Notes under the pieces: generated by a model | The model's database searches: none | What the model was told of the DNA's origin: nothing | What the model saw: the letters and a program-made list of their open reading frames with translations, nothing else | Shown: in pieces, positions 25,644 through 34,709 of the stretch | How the letters are laid out: the number at the start of each line of letters is the position of its first letter | How positions within the stretch are numbered: position 1 is the first letter of the stretch | Origin: Cyclobacteriaceae bacterium | GTDB taxonomy: Bacteria > Bacteroidota > Bacteroidia > Cytophagales > Cyclobacteriaceae | Length of the DNA stretch: 64,000 bases | Assembly: GCA_019638255.1 (NCBI GenBank) | Contig: JAHBUD010000001.1 | Span: 1,798,001 to 1,862,000, forward strand | Direction of reading: 5' to 3' | Made by a program: the position numbers and the translations under genes

Positions 25644-26702
25644 ATGGCATTGAACAAAATATTACTTTTTGGCCTTTTAGCAATTCTTAGCTCTTGCAAC
25701 AGCCAAGAAAGAGTAAAGACAGGGAAGGAATCAATTACTTCCAAACCAAGTCCGACAGTTATAAGAAACTTTAAGTCAGTTGGCTTGGCTCCCGATTTTG
25801 ACACTACCTTAGTCAGCCAATATATCAGAAGTATTTTTCAGGACTCGAAAGGGAATTTATGGTTCGGTACACTAGGAGAAGGTGTTGTAAAGTATGACGA
25901 AAAAACGTTAACCTATTTTTCCAATCCTGATGGTTTTGTAAACAATACTGTTTATGCTATTAATGAAGATAAAAACGGAAATCTTTGGTTTGGAACTGAC
26001 CAGGGAGTTTATAAATATGATGGAAAAGCCTTTCGAAATTATAATCAAAAGGATGGGCTGAGCCATATAGATATAAGTCGAAAAGGTATTCTTGTTGACA
26101 AATCTGGCACTATTTGGGTAGGCACGCACAGAGGTGTTTACCGATACGACCCATTGACCGACAGCAAGGGTGGCCAAAGTTTTTCATTATTTGAGCAACT
26201 TCCTTCCATCAATATTGCTGGCATTATGGAAGACAGAAATGGCAACATTTGGTTTGCCTCGGTTCAAAATGGTGTCTTTCGTTATGATGGCAAAACAATT
26301 ATCAAAATTGCAGATAAGGAAAACTTAGGCGACAATTATGCGGGAGGCATAGCGGAGGATAAAGAGGGTAATATGTGGTTTACTATGAAAAACGGTATTT
26401 GCAAATATGATGGAAAGACTTTAACGGAATACACGCCAAAAGACGGCTTAGGTGGAACTGAATTTTGGGGCATAATTATCGAAGAATCGGGTATAATTTG
26501 GGTTACAGCCCGAGGCAGTACCACGAGATTTGACCCTTCAGTTCCTTTACCAAATGCGTTTACATCTGCAGACGGTTTTACTTGTTGTGTTCAAAGTATG
26601 TTTCAGGACAAACCAGGAAATGTGTGGTGGGGTACAGGGCAAGGACTCTATCGATTTGACGGCAATCGGTTTTATCAAGTTAAGAAGAATGGCCCGTGGT
26701 AG
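25644..26702 (+). CDS. Beta-propeller lipoprotein (two-component-regulator-propeller repeats)
   Basis: 352 residues. Lipoprotein signal with lipobox LSSC (Cys about residue 18). The rest is a string of about seven propeller repeats of the type GNLWFGTxxGVxxYDGKxxxxY, clear at about 72, 112, 152, 198, 240 and 325. In hybrid two-component systems such repeats form the periplasmic sensor, but here no membrane helix, histidine kinase or response regulator follows. It is a stand-alone lipid-anchored propeller of unknown ligand. Adjacent genes are unrelated in function. Confidence 0.85.
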   Translation: MALNKILLFGLLAILSSCNSQERVKTGKESITSKPSPTVIRNFKSVGLAPDFDTTLVSQYIRSIFQDSKGNLWFGTLGEGVVKYDEKTLTYFSNPDGFVNNTVYAINEDKNGNLWFGTDQGVYKYDGKAFRNYNQKDGLSHIDISRKGILVDKSGTIWVGTHRGVYRYDPLTDSKGGQSFSLFEQLPSINIAGIMEDRNGNIWFASVQNGVFRYDGKTIIKIADKENLGDNYAGGIAEDKEGNMWFTMKNGICKYDGKTLTEYTPKDGLGGTEFWGIIIEESGIIWVTARGSTTRFDPSVPLPNAFTSADGFTCCVQSMFQDKPGNVWWGTGQGLYRFDGNRFYQVKKNGPW

Positions 26703-26780
26703 TATTAACAAATTTGGATAGCTTACAATTTGCCAACGGAACAGACTGAAGTCATTTAAAAGCAACAAACATTAAGAAGG

Positions 26781-27617
26781 ATGAAAGACGAAATCAAGGT
26801 AAAAACGTTGCACTTATTTCCCGTTTTGGACGAGATGCTAATTGAACTATTGAGATCGCTAACCGAAGCGGAATGGAATAGCCAAACTATAGCAAAACTT
26901 TGGAAAGTAAAAGATGTGGCCTCTCATCTGCTTGATGGTAATCTGAGGGGGCTTTCAATTTCGAGGGACAAATACGTTGGAGAGCAGGTAGAAAATATAA
27001 GCTCATATGAGGATCTTGTTTCATTTTTAAATAACCTGAATATTACCTGGACTAATGCTACCAAAAGGCTTAGTCCACAAGTTTTAACTTATCTTTTAGA
27101 AATTACAGGAAAGCAATATGCGCAACATCTTAAAGAACTTAATCCATATGACCAAGCTGTTTTTCCGGTAGCCTGGGCAGGGCAAGAGGCATCGTCAAAT
27201 TGGTTTCACATTGCAAGGGAGTACACTGAAAAATTTTTGCACCAACAGCAAATACGAGATGCTGTAAGCAAGCAGGGTATTATGACAAAGGAATTATACT
27301 ATCCGTTTTTAGATACTTTAATTTATGCTCTTCCTTACACGTTTAGAAATGTTGAAGCGCAGGATAATACATCGGTATCACTTATTGTATCGACAGATAT
27401 TGGTGGACAATGGAACATAACAAGAACAAATGGAGAATGGATTTTGAGTAAGGGGATTACTCCAGCTCCTACTTCAAGTGTGACTATTGACCCAAATACA
27501 GCCTGGAAACTGTTCTCAAAAAGCTGGGCACCTGAACGGGTAAGGGATAAAGTTGAAATAGATGGAGACAAAGCATTAGGCGAACAGGTTTTGAAAATGG
27601 TTTCGGTAATGGCATAA
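26781..27617 (+). CDS. Maleylpyruvate isomerase N-terminal/DinB-like protein
   Basis: 278 residues. The N-terminal four-helix-bundle domain (about 1-170), with LWKVKDVASHLLDGNLRG near 40-57 and a later WFHIAREYTEKFLHQQQIRD, places it among the DinB/mycothiol-dependent maleylpyruvate isomerase-like metalloproteins. The histidines in these segments are candidate metal ligands. The C-terminal domain (about 175-278) resembles the SCP2-like partner. Substrate unknown; such proteins are often thiol-dependent transferases or detoxification enzymes. The gene is the last in the accessory stretch and is preceded by ACAGACT at 26741-26747. Confidence 0.75.
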   Translation: MKDEIKVKTLHLFPVLDEMLIELLRSLTEAEWNSQTIAKLWKVKDVASHLLDGNLRGLSISRDKYVGEQVENISSYEDLVSFLNNLNITWTNATKRLSPQVLTYLLEITGKQYAQHLKELNPYDQAVFPVAWAGQEASSNWFHIAREYTEKFLHQQQIRDAVSKQGIMTKELYYPFLDTLIYALPYTFRNVEAQDNTSVSLIVSTDIGGQWNITRTNGEWILSKGITPAPTSSVTIDPNTAWKLFSKSWAPERVRDKVEIDGDKALGEQVLKMVSVMA

Positions 27618-27701
27618 AGAGGGAAACAACAAAATGATGATAGAGGCATTACCAAAAGTTGACCATCAATAAAAAGCGAACCATCCAACCCTGTTTTCTT
27701 T

Positions 27702-27709
27702 TATCTTCG
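27702..27709 (+). promoter_or_regulatory. Putative -7 promoter box of recQ
   Basis: TATCTTCG matches TAnnTTTG at all but one fixed position and ends five bases before the recQ GTG. A transcript starting about 5-7 bases downstream would have essentially no leader. Confidence 0.45.
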
Positions 27710-27714
27710 GGTGC

Positions 27715-29628
27715 GTGGAAACTCCACTATCCATACTCAAACGCTATTGGAAGCACCTGGCCTTTCGGCCGATGCAAGAAGAAATCATTACGTCCATCCT
27801 AAACCGTCACGATACGCTGGCCTTGCTTCCAACGGGTGGGGGCAAATCGCTGTGCTTTCAGGTGCCTGCCTTGCTGATGGATGGGATTTGCCTGGTGGTA
27901 TCTCCACTGATTGCGCTCATGAAGGATCAGGTGGAAAACCTGAAACGAAAGGGTATTACTGCAGTAGCGCTACATTCGGGCATGAGCCGCGCTGAGATTG
28001 ACCGGTTGCTTGACAATTGTATTAATGATCATGTAAAATTTCTATATATCTCACCGGAGCGTTTACAAACTGAGCTTTTTCAGGCGCGTGTAAAACAGAT
28101 GAACATAAGCCTATTGGCCGTGGATGAGGCGCATTGCATTTCGCAATGGGGCTATGATTTCAGGCCTCCCTACTTGCAGATCGCCAGCTTGCGCGAGTTG
28201 TTTCCCGATGTGCCGGTATTGGCGCTCACGGCCACAGCTACACCACAGGTGAAAGATGATATTATGGATAAGCTGGAATTCAGAAAGAAATTCCAGGTGT
28301 TTCAACGAACCTTTGCCCGCAACAATATTTCAATGGTTGTACGAAAGGCTGAACATAAGGAGAAGAAGTTATTGGAAGTGCTTCAAAAAGTAGTGGGTTC
28401 ATCCATTGTGTATGTCCGGTCGCGAAAGGCAACCACCGATATTGCGGAGTTACTGAATCAGAAAAATATTCCGGCTACGGTTTACCATGCCGGATTGAAC
28501 TTCCAGCAACGGTCACAACACCAGGATGATTGGTTGAAAGGCAAGTGCAGGACAATGGTGGCCACCAATGCATTTGGTATGGGTATCGATAAACCGGATG
28601 TACGCATTGTTACGCATATGGATATACCTGAAAACCTGGAAGCATACTATCAGGAAGCGGGGCGTGCAGGGCGTGATGGAAAGCGATCGTTTGCGGTGGT
28701 CATCTGGAATGAGGCCGATCTGGATGTGCTTGCTACAAAAGTAAAGCAAACACATCCTGAAATTCCATACTTGAAAACGGTGTACCAGGCGTTGGCCAAC
28801 TATTTTCAACTAGCCGTAGGCAGCGCGGAAGGTGAGAGTTATGATTTTGATCTGCATGATTTTTCAGAACGTTTTGGCTTTCATGTTTACGAAGTTTATG
28901 GAGCGTTGAAAAAACTTGAGGAGGAAGGGCTGATTCAATTCAATGAAAGTTTTTATAGTCCTTCGCATGTCAGCCTCTTGATGGAGCGAGGAGCTTTGTA
29001 TGAATTCCAGGTTGCACATGAAAAGTTCGATCCGATCATTAAGATGCTCCTTCGTTTGTATGGGGCACAACTATTTACAGAGTTCGTTAAAATATCGGAA
29101 GTACAGTTAGCCAAAGGTTTAAAGATTACCTATGATGAATTGAAATCCACGTTGTTGCATTTGCACGAGTTGAAAGTGCTGATATATCAATCGGTTATTG
29201 ATAACCCACAGGTTACGTTTGTTTTGCCGCGGCAGGATGCTGACCATTTACCATTGTCGCTTGAACGGCTGAAGGCACGTAAGCGGTTGGCAGAGGATAA
29301 AATGGAGGCTATGAAGAATTTTATTACCTCAACCCACCGGTGTCGGATGAACCTGATTCTGGATTATTTTGGGGAGCAAAGTTGGGAGAACTGTGGTATA
29401 TGCGATGTTTGTGTGGCCAGGAAGAAAAAGAATAATCAGACCGAGGTAGCAGAAGTTCAACACGAAATTCTTTCACTGCTTGCTGAAGGGCCGCTTACCA
29501 TCGAGGAGTTGGAGACACGCATTAATCCGGCTGATGCGGATATGTTTGTTGATATTATCCGTGAACTGGTGGATAGCGGACAGCTTGAGTATGATGAAGT
29601 GTGGAAGCTGAGGGTTACAAAAGATTAA
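27715..29628 (+). CDS. recQ: ATP-dependent DNA helicase RecQ
   Basis: 3'-5' DNA helicase for recombination and replication-fork repair, 637 residues. Walker A is LLPTGGGKS (37-45) and the DExH box DEAH (137-140) is followed by CISQWGYDFRPPYL. The arginine-finger motif is YYQEAGRAGRDG. The zinc-binding segment with four cysteines (CRMNLILDYFGE...CGICDVC) lies near residue 540-565. The C-terminal part is a winged helix with no clear HRDC domain, so this is the shorter RecQ form. The start is GTG at 27715; no ATG fits the conserved N-terminus. Confidence 0.95.
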   Translation: METPLSILKRYWKHLAFRPMQEEIITSILNRHDTLALLPTGGGKSLCFQVPALLMDGICLVVSPLIALMKDQVENLKRKGITAVALHSGMSRAEIDRLLDNCINDHVKFLYISPERLQTELFQARVKQMNISLLAVDEAHCISQWGYDFRPPYLQIASLRELFPDVPVLALTATATPQVKDDIMDKLEFRKKFQVFQRTFARNNISMVVRKAEHKEKKLLEVLQKVVGSSIVYVRSRKATTDIAELLNQKNIPATVYHAGLNFQQRSQHQDDWLKGKCRTMVATNAFGMGIDKPDVRIVTHMDIPENLEAYYQEAGRAGRDGKRSFAVVIWNEADLDVLATKVKQTHPEIPYLKTVYQALANYFQLAVGSAEGESYDFDLHDFSERFGFHVYEVYGALKKLEEEGLIQFNESFYSPSHVSLLMERGALYEFQVAHEKFDPIIKMLLRLYGAQLFTEFVKISEVQLAKGLKITYDELKSTLLHLHELKVLIYQSVIDNPQVTFVLPRQDADHLPLSLERLKARKRLAEDKMEAMKNFITSTHRCRMNLILDYFGEQSWENCGICDVCVARKKKNNQTEVAEVQHEILSLLAEGPLTIEELETRINPADADMFVDIIRELVDSGQLEYDEVWKLRVTKD

Positions 29629-29668
29629 GCGACATCCTGGCCCTTGAGGATTTTAATGTCGGTGCTTG

Positions 29669-31321
29669 TTACCGCAACAAAAGTTCTTTAGCGTTTTCTA
29701 CGGCAACTTTCGAAGGCTTTTCTCCTCCAATCATTTTCGCGATTTCTTCTATTCTTTCCGTTTCGGATAGTGGCTTAATGTTGCTGGTGGTTTTAGTATT
29801 TCCAGTGTTTTTGAAAACGTAGTAATGCAGATCGGCTTTAGCGGCAATGTGGGGGAGGTGACTTATGGCAATTACCTGGTGTTTTTTTGCCATGCCTTTC
29901 ATCAGCTTGCCTAGTTTAATTGCTATCTCACCTGAAATACCGGTGTCTATCTCGTCTAGAATAAGTGTGGGCATTTCAGTTTTCTTTGCCATTACATACT
30001 TGATGCAAAACATAAGTCGGGAGAACTCACCACCGGAAGCCACTTGTCCTAAAGGCCGCGGCAAAATTCCTTTATTGGCACTGAAAAGAATCTCGATTTG
30101 ATCAGCGCCATGCGCAGCCGGTGTTGTTCGAGAATGTTCTACCTGCAGGGTACCATGCGGAATGCCTAACTCCTTTAATAATTCAGTGATCTCATTACAA
30201 AGGGGATCAAAAACTGCTTTACGCGATTGGCTGAGTTTATTGGCTTCTTTCTCTAAAATCTTTCCTGCTTGAATGAAATCTGCTTCAGCTTTTTGAAGTG
30301 CTTCGTCCAGGTTGGAAGTCAGGTTGGCTTTTTGTTGAAGTTCTTCCTGTAGTGTTAGCAAATCGCTCACAGAGTTTGCCCGGTGTTTTTTCAATAAGCG
30401 ATAAAGTTCATCGATTCGTTCTCGTACGGTAACTGCATGCTCCGGATCAAAGTCAATGCGTGTTTCGGCTTGCTCAATTTCATTCACTACATCATCCAAT
30501 TCAATAAGCAGGCTTTGAACACGCTCGAACAGGCTTTCATACTCTTTAGCATAGCTGGAAACAGCCTGTAAGTTTCCGCGGGCTTCAGCCAAAGCCTGGC
30601 GTGATGCATATTCCGATCGGGAAAGCAGATCAAGCGCGGTATTCATTCTGCTTTTAATCTCCTCGGCATGCTCCATGATTTTTAGTTCCGATTCCAGTTT
30701 ATCTTGTTCGCCTTCTTTGAAGTTCACCTTTACCAATTCATCTAACTGGAATTGAACGAAGTCAGCTTCCTGGCGTAATGCATCGGCTTGCATGCGAAGG
30801 CTTTCGAAGGCTTTGTGGGCATGCTGGTAATTGTTCCATGCCGTGGAATAGCTCACTTTCAGCGATTTGTTATCGGCATAAGCATCGATCAACTTCAACT
30901 GAAAACCCTGGTTGCCCAACTGGAGTGTTTCGTGTTGCGAATGAACATCCATTAATTGCTGACTAAGCTTTTTCAACACATCCAGGGTAACGGGGGTGTC
31001 GTTTATAAAGGCACGCGACTTTCCACCAGGGTTAATCTCCCTGCGTAACACCGTTTGGTCATCATAGTCGAGGTCTTCGGCCTTGAAGAAATCGTGTAGC
31101 TTATAGGCACCTATTTCAAATACACCCTCGGTAACACATTTCTCTTTTTCATCCCAAAGCACTTTTGTATCGGCACGGTTGCCCATCAGTAAACCGAGGG
31201 CGCCAAGCATTATGGATTTGCCGGCTCCGGTTTCACCTGTAATTACATTCAGGTGTGCCGAAGGACCCATCTCCAGGTGTTTGATGAGGGCGTAATTCTG
31301 TATGGTAAGATGTTTTAACAA
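29669..31321 (-). CDS. recN: DNA repair protein RecN
   Basis: SMC-like ATPase acting in double-strand break repair, 550 residues. The N-terminal half-site contains GETGAGKSIMLGALGLL (Walker A 29-36), the middle is a long coiled coil with a hinge-like break, and the C-terminal half-site has ASGGEFSRLMFCIKYV (signature) and LILDEIDTGISGEIA (Walker B). The start is TTG at 31321: the first in-frame ATG lies inside the ATPase core and an upstream stop excludes others. It converges with recQ across about 40 bases. Confidence 0.95.
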   Translation of the reverse strand: MLKHLTIQNYALIKHLEMGPSAHLNVITGETGAGKSIMLGALGLLMGNRADTKVLWDEKEKCVTEGVFEIGAYKLHDFFKAEDLDYDDQTVLRREINPGGKSRAFINDTPVTLDVLKKLSQQLMDVHSQHETLQLGNQGFQLKLIDAYADNKSLKVSYSTAWNNYQHAHKAFESLRMQADALRQEADFVQFQLDELVKVNFKEGEQDKLESELKIMEHAEEIKSRMNTALDLLSRSEYASRQALAEARGNLQAVSSYAKEYESLFERVQSLLIELDDVVNEIEQAETRIDFDPEHAVTVRERIDELYRLLKKHRANSVSDLLTLQEELQQKANLTSNLDEALQKAEADFIQAGKILEKEANKLSQSRKAVFDPLCNEITELLKELGIPHGTLQVEHSRTTPAAHGADQIEILFSANKGILPRPLGQVASGGEFSRLMFCIKYVMAKKTEMPTLILDEIDTGISGEIAIKLGKLMKGMAKKHQVIAISHLPHIAAKADLHYYVFKNTGNTKTTSNIKPLSETERIEEIAKMIGGEKPSKVAVENAKELLLR

Positions 31322-31337
31322 TGTAAATTATTGTTCC

Positions 31338-31345
31338 GAAATATA
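31338..31345 (-). promoter_or_regulatory. Putative -7 promoter box of recN
   Basis: On the minus strand TATATTTC (TAnnTTTG with the last base changed) lies 16 bases upstream of the TTG start of recN. Confidence 0.35.
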
Positions 31346-31388
31346 CACCGCGGAAAATTGAAGCGCCAAAATCCTTAACGATTCGGCA

Positions 31389-32291
31389 CTACTTGTTTTT
31401 TAATATTTTGTCGTAAAGCGACCGGTTGGTGGGATCCATGGTGGTCATCAGGTCGTAGGCTTCCTTGCGAACGTTTAACTCGCCCTCCGAAAATATGTTT
31501 GAGAGTTCAATTCCCTTTGCATCAAAAAATGTAATAATGATAATGGCGTTGGGGTTAATATCACGGGCTTTTTTAATCTCCCGCAATCCTTTGAGGATAA
31601 TCGTACGGCTGTTATCGGGGTCTTTGTCAAATGTATCCAACGCCAGCCGGTGGTACGTGTAAGCGGTTTTCCGTACCTCAACGAATTGAGGGTTTATCAT
31701 ATTCTCATTAAGCCAGTACCGGTTTCGAATGCTCCCTATGGTTTGCCAGCCTGTCTGGTTTGATTGCTGGGCAGTGTTGATAACCTGAAGTGCCCGCTGG
31801 AAATAGGGCGTTCCGCCAAGCTCACTAAATGTGTCGTGGTCCATGCCCAAAATAGTATAGGCATAGTAGGCAAGCATTGAAGTAATGTTTGAGGTGAACA
31901 TGTTATCGTTAAACTCAAGGGGAATGGTTTCAAGGTATTGAAAATCCCAATCGCGGTCGGCAAAGTTAAAAATCAGGCTATTGTAATTCGAGTTGTAAAC
32001 GGGTCTCGCTGCCTGGATTTGCACCGATGCACTGAAAACACCAATACCCGGCATGTCGTTGATGTTAATCAGTATACTGCAATTAATCTTTTCGTGCTGC
32101 AGGTAATTGTTGTTGGTCCACCTTCTGGTATTTAAAAACTGCTGAAAAGCATTTTTCATATCGGTAAATATGGCGCGATCGGTGGTTTGTACCCGAGGGC
32201 CAACATTTATGTTGACAATACAGTTTAACTCTTGCGCATGGATAGCGCTGCTCGCGATTACATAAAAACTAAATAATAATAGTTTACGCAT
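31389..32291 (-). CDS. DUF4835 family protein (PorD-like, T9SS-associated)
   Basis: 300 residues with a signal peptide (about 1-19, ending IHAQ). LNCIVNINVGPRVQTTDRAIF at the mature N-terminus and TRRWTNNNYLQHEKINCSI match the DUF4835 family, which annotation pipelines often call PorD and link to the type IX secretion system. It is probably exported to the periplasm. The gene order recN - DUF4835 - coaBC - rpoZ - bamD is common in Bacteroidota. Its start overlaps the end of coaBC by eight bases. Confidence 0.85.
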   Translation of the reverse strand: MRKLLLFSFYVIASSAIHAQELNCIVNINVGPRVQTTDRAIFTDMKNAFQQFLNTRRWTNNNYLQHEKINCSILININDMPGIGVFSASVQIQAARPVYNSNYNSLIFNFADRDWDFQYLETIPLEFNDNMFTSNITSMLAYYAYTILGMDHDTFSELGGTPYFQRALQVINTAQQSNQTGWQTIGSIRNRYWLNENMINPQFVEVRKTAYTYHRLALDTFDKDPDNSRTIILKGLREIKKARDINPNAIIIITFFDAKGIELSNIFSEGELNVRKEAYDLMTTMDPTNRSLYDKILKNK

Positions 32292-33486
32292 GGAGGCTGT
32301 TCACAATCTTATTCACAATTTCCAGGGCCAGTTCTTTCTTGCTTTTCAACTCGAAATCCTGTTCGCGTTTCTCCTTATCAATAATACTGATTTTGTTGGT
32401 GTCGAAACCAAATCCTGCGCCCTCATCATTCAATGAGTTAAGTACAATGAAATCAAAATTCTTCGACCGGAGTTTTTGTTGAGCATTTGATTTTTCATTC
32501 TCTGTTTCCAACGCAAAGCCAACAATGAATTGGTCCTGTCTTTTTATTTTGCCTAATGATGCGGCAATGTCATGAGTTTTAATCAACTCAAGTGCTATCG
32601 GGTCATCTTTTTTCTTGATTTTTTGAGCAGCCTTAACGGCAGGTTTGTAGTCGGCTACTGCAGCGGCAAGCACCACGATATCTGATTTTGGAAAAACATC
32701 CATGCAGGAATTATACATTTCTTCGGCTGAGCTTACATACTTAACGGATATTCCTGTATGTGTAGTATGAAGCGCGGTTGGCCCTGCTATCAGGTGAACT
32801 TGTGCACCCTGATCGGCTAACGTTTCAGCTATAGCGAAGCCCATTTTGCCAGAAGAATGGTTGCCAATGAAGCGAACCGGGTCAATGGCTTCGTACGTTG
32901 GTCCGGCAGTAACCAAGGCTGTTTTGCCTGCCAATGGAAGGTGTTGGGTGAAATGGTTTTGAATGAATGCGAGGATTTCTTCGGGCTCTGCCAATCGCCC
33001 TGTACCGGTTAGTCCACTGGCAAGCTCGCCATGGGAGGGTTCAATGATAATATTTCCGTAGCCTTTGAGTTTTTCCAGGTTGTTTTTTGTGGTGTTGTGC
33101 TGCAGCATGTCAAGATCCATTGCCGGTGCAACCATTACCGGGCACCGGGCAGATAAATACACTGCAAGCAGGAGATTATCACAAATGCCATGGGCCATTT
33201 TACCAATGGTATTGGCGGAGGCTGGTGCCACAATCATAACATCGGCCCATAACCCCAGATCAACGTGATTGTTCCATTGCCCGGAAGTGTCCTTGACAAA
33301 ATCTGACAAAACCGGATTCCTGGATAAGGTTGCCAGGGTTAACGGGGTGATAAAATCCCTGGCGGATGAAGTCATAATAACCTTAACCTCTGCACCAGCC
33401 TTTACAAGTAATCGAACAAGAAAGGCTGACTTATATGCCGCTATGCTGCCGGTAATGCCGAGTAAAATTTTTTTACCGCGCAGCAT
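32284..33486 (-). CDS. coaBC: Bifunctional phosphopantothenoylcysteine decarboxylase/synthetase
   Basis: Coenzyme A biosynthesis enzyme of 400 residues. The N-terminal FMN-dependent CoaC decarboxylase (about 1-185) has [18 protein letters not shown], the active-site histidine in [22 protein letters not shown], and [10 protein letters not shown]. The C-terminal CoaB synthetase (about 190-400) starts [21 protein letters not shown] and includes AAAVADYKP and the conserved lysine region. The ATG at 33486 lies seven bases after the rpoZ stop; it overlaps the DUF4835 gene at its end. Confidence 0.96.
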   Translation of the reverse strand: MLRGKKILLGITGSIAAYKSAFLVRLLVKAGAEVKVIMTSSARDFITPLTLATLSRNPVLSDFVKDTSGQWNNHVDLGLWADVMIVAPASANTIGKMAHGICDNLLLAVYLSARCPVMVAPAMDLDMLQHNTTKNNLEKLKGYGNIIIEPSHGELASGLTGTGRLAEPEEILAFIQNHFTQHLPLAGKTALVTAGPTYEAIDPVRFIGNHSSGKMGFAIAETLADQGAQVHLIAGPTALHTTHTGISVKYVSSAEEMYNSCMDVFPKSDIVVLAAAVADYKPAVKAAQKIKKKDDPIALELIKTHDIAASLGKIKRQDQFIVGFALETENEKSNAQQKLRSKNFDFIVLNSLNDEGAGFGFDTNKISIIDKEKREQDFELKSKKELALEIVNKIVNSLHA

Positions 33487-33492
33487 GGCAAA

Positions 33493-33813
33493 TTAACTTT
33501 CGGTTGTGTCGCTTTCTTCGCGGAAACGGTAGTTTAGCTTTCCTTCCAGAAATTCTTCTGTTGCTGTATTGGTTGGTTTGGGCATGCGTTCATAGAAACG
33601 GGAGATTTCTATCTGCTCACGATTTTCAAATACTTCCTCAAGGTTATCAACAGTTGTTGCGAACTCTGCCAACTTGCTGTTAAGTTCTTCCTTAAGATTT
33701 ACAGCAATTTGCCGTGCTCTTTTGGAAACCACCACTACGGATTCGTAAAGGTTTCCGGTGGATGCCGCAATCTTATCCAGATCGCGTGTAATTATTGAAG
33801 GTTGGATGGCCAT
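33493..33813 (-). CDS. rpoZ: RNA polymerase omega subunit (Bacteroidota type)
   Basis: 106 residues. The protein matches the Bacteroidota version of omega/Rpb6: ITRDLDKIAASTGNLYESVV and VSKRARQIAVNLKEELNSKL at the N-terminal half, with an acidic C-terminal tail. Omega assists assembly of the beta-prime subunit. It lies between bamD (four bases upstream) and coaBC, its usual place in this phylum. Confidence 0.9.
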   Translation of the reverse strand: MAIQPSIITRDLDKIAASTGNLYESVVVVSKRARQIAVNLKEELNSKLAEFATTVDNLEEVFENREQIEISRFYERMPKPTNTATEEFLEGKLNYRFREESDTTES

Positions 33814-33817
33814 ATAA

Positions 33818-34630
33818 TTATATATTAAAATTTTTTAGTTTACTTAGTTTTTCAAGACTGTCTGTATACATTTTCTCTGCTTCTTTCAAGTGAGCGCTGT
33901 TTGGATAGCGGTCAATAAAATCCTTATACGTTTCAATCACTTCCTGGTATCGTTCACGCTGTTTAGTGTAAATGCTTTGTTCGGCCAGTTTGTATTTCGA
34001 TGCGATAATGAGGTAACGGGATTCTTCCAGGTACTTGGAGTCCGGGAAGTTGTTCTGAAAGCTCCGCAGCGCTACAATTGAGGCTTTGTATTGCCGCATT
34101 TTGTAATACTGCCGTGCATTTTCAAACCCTTTTTGGTCAAGCCTTTCCTGGGTGGTGTAAATTACCTCCAGGGCCTGATCTCTGAACTTGCTTTTGGGAT
34201 ATCGGTTCAGGAATTCCTGCATGGAAGCCATGGCTTCTTTGCTGCCGGTTTGATCAAGGTTTGCCCCGGGTGATGATTTGAATAGGGAATAAGCATACAT
34301 ATAGCGGGCCTCCTCTGCTAAACTGCTACGTCCATAGGTTTCATAAAAGGTTCGGAATTGCTCAGACGCCAGTAGGTAAAGCTTTTCGTAATACTGGCAA
34401 TAGGCAAGGTAAAATTGACCTTTTTCAGCTTCTGGTAAGCCGCGGATAATCGGCATGATTTGTTCAAAAAGAACAGAGGCTTTATAGTAATCCTTTTTGT
34501 TGTAGTAGTTGAGAGCAGATTCGTATTTAACCCGCCAATCCGGGTTTTTTTCAATTTTTCGGAATTTGCTGCACGAAACACCGAACAAAAGGACAAATAA
34601 CAATACAATTCCGGTCGATCGATTTCGCAT
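33818..34630 (-). CDS. bamD: Outer membrane assembly lipoprotein BamD
   Basis: 270 residues. Lipoprotein signal with lipobox GVSC (Cys about 20), then tetratricopeptide-like repeats (YYNKKDYYKASVLFEQI, YYEKLYLLASEQF, YYKMRQYKASIVALRSF, YPNSAHLKEAEKM). BamD works with BamA in folding outer-membrane beta-barrels. The ATG at 34630 is preferred to one at 34651: the longer version would place seven residues before the signal peptide, and a promoter box lies between the two ATGs. Confidence 0.92.
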   Translation of the reverse strand: MRNRSTGIVLLFVLLFGVSCSKFRKIEKNPDWRVKYESALNYYNKKDYYKASVLFEQIMPIIRGLPEAEKGQFYLAYCQYYEKLYLLASEQFRTFYETYGRSSLAEEARYMYAYSLFKSSPGANLDQTGSKEAMASMQEFLNRYPKSKFRDQALEVIYTTQERLDQKGFENARQYYKMRQYKASIVALRSFQNNFPDSKYLEESRYLIIASKYKLAEQSIYTKQRERYQEVIETYKDFIDRYPNSAHLKEAEKMYTDSLEKLSKLKNFNI

Positions 34631-34637
34631 AAGCCCG

Positions 34638-34645
34638 CAAATATA
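34638..34645 (-). promoter_or_regulatory. -7 promoter box of the bamD-rpoZ-coaBC operon
   Basis: TATATTTG on the minus strand is an exact fit to TAnnTTTG and ends seven bases before the bamD ATG. A TTG-containing stretch about 16 bases upstream could be the -33 element. Confidence 0.55.
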
Positions 34646-34709
34646 GCACATCAGGTCAAATCAATGAAACGATGAATTTGTAGGAGTGTTTTGAAGGAAA
34701 TAGCAAAAA

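Noticed and set aside
22028..27714. Insertion sequence or prophage explanation for the accessory stretch
   Set aside because: No transposase, integrase or phage gene, and no terminal inverted repeats with target duplication spanning the whole stretch, are visible.
27711..27995. 94-codon frame starting at 27711 in another frame of recQ
   Set aside because: It lies entirely within the recQ helicase core, whose frame is unambiguous.
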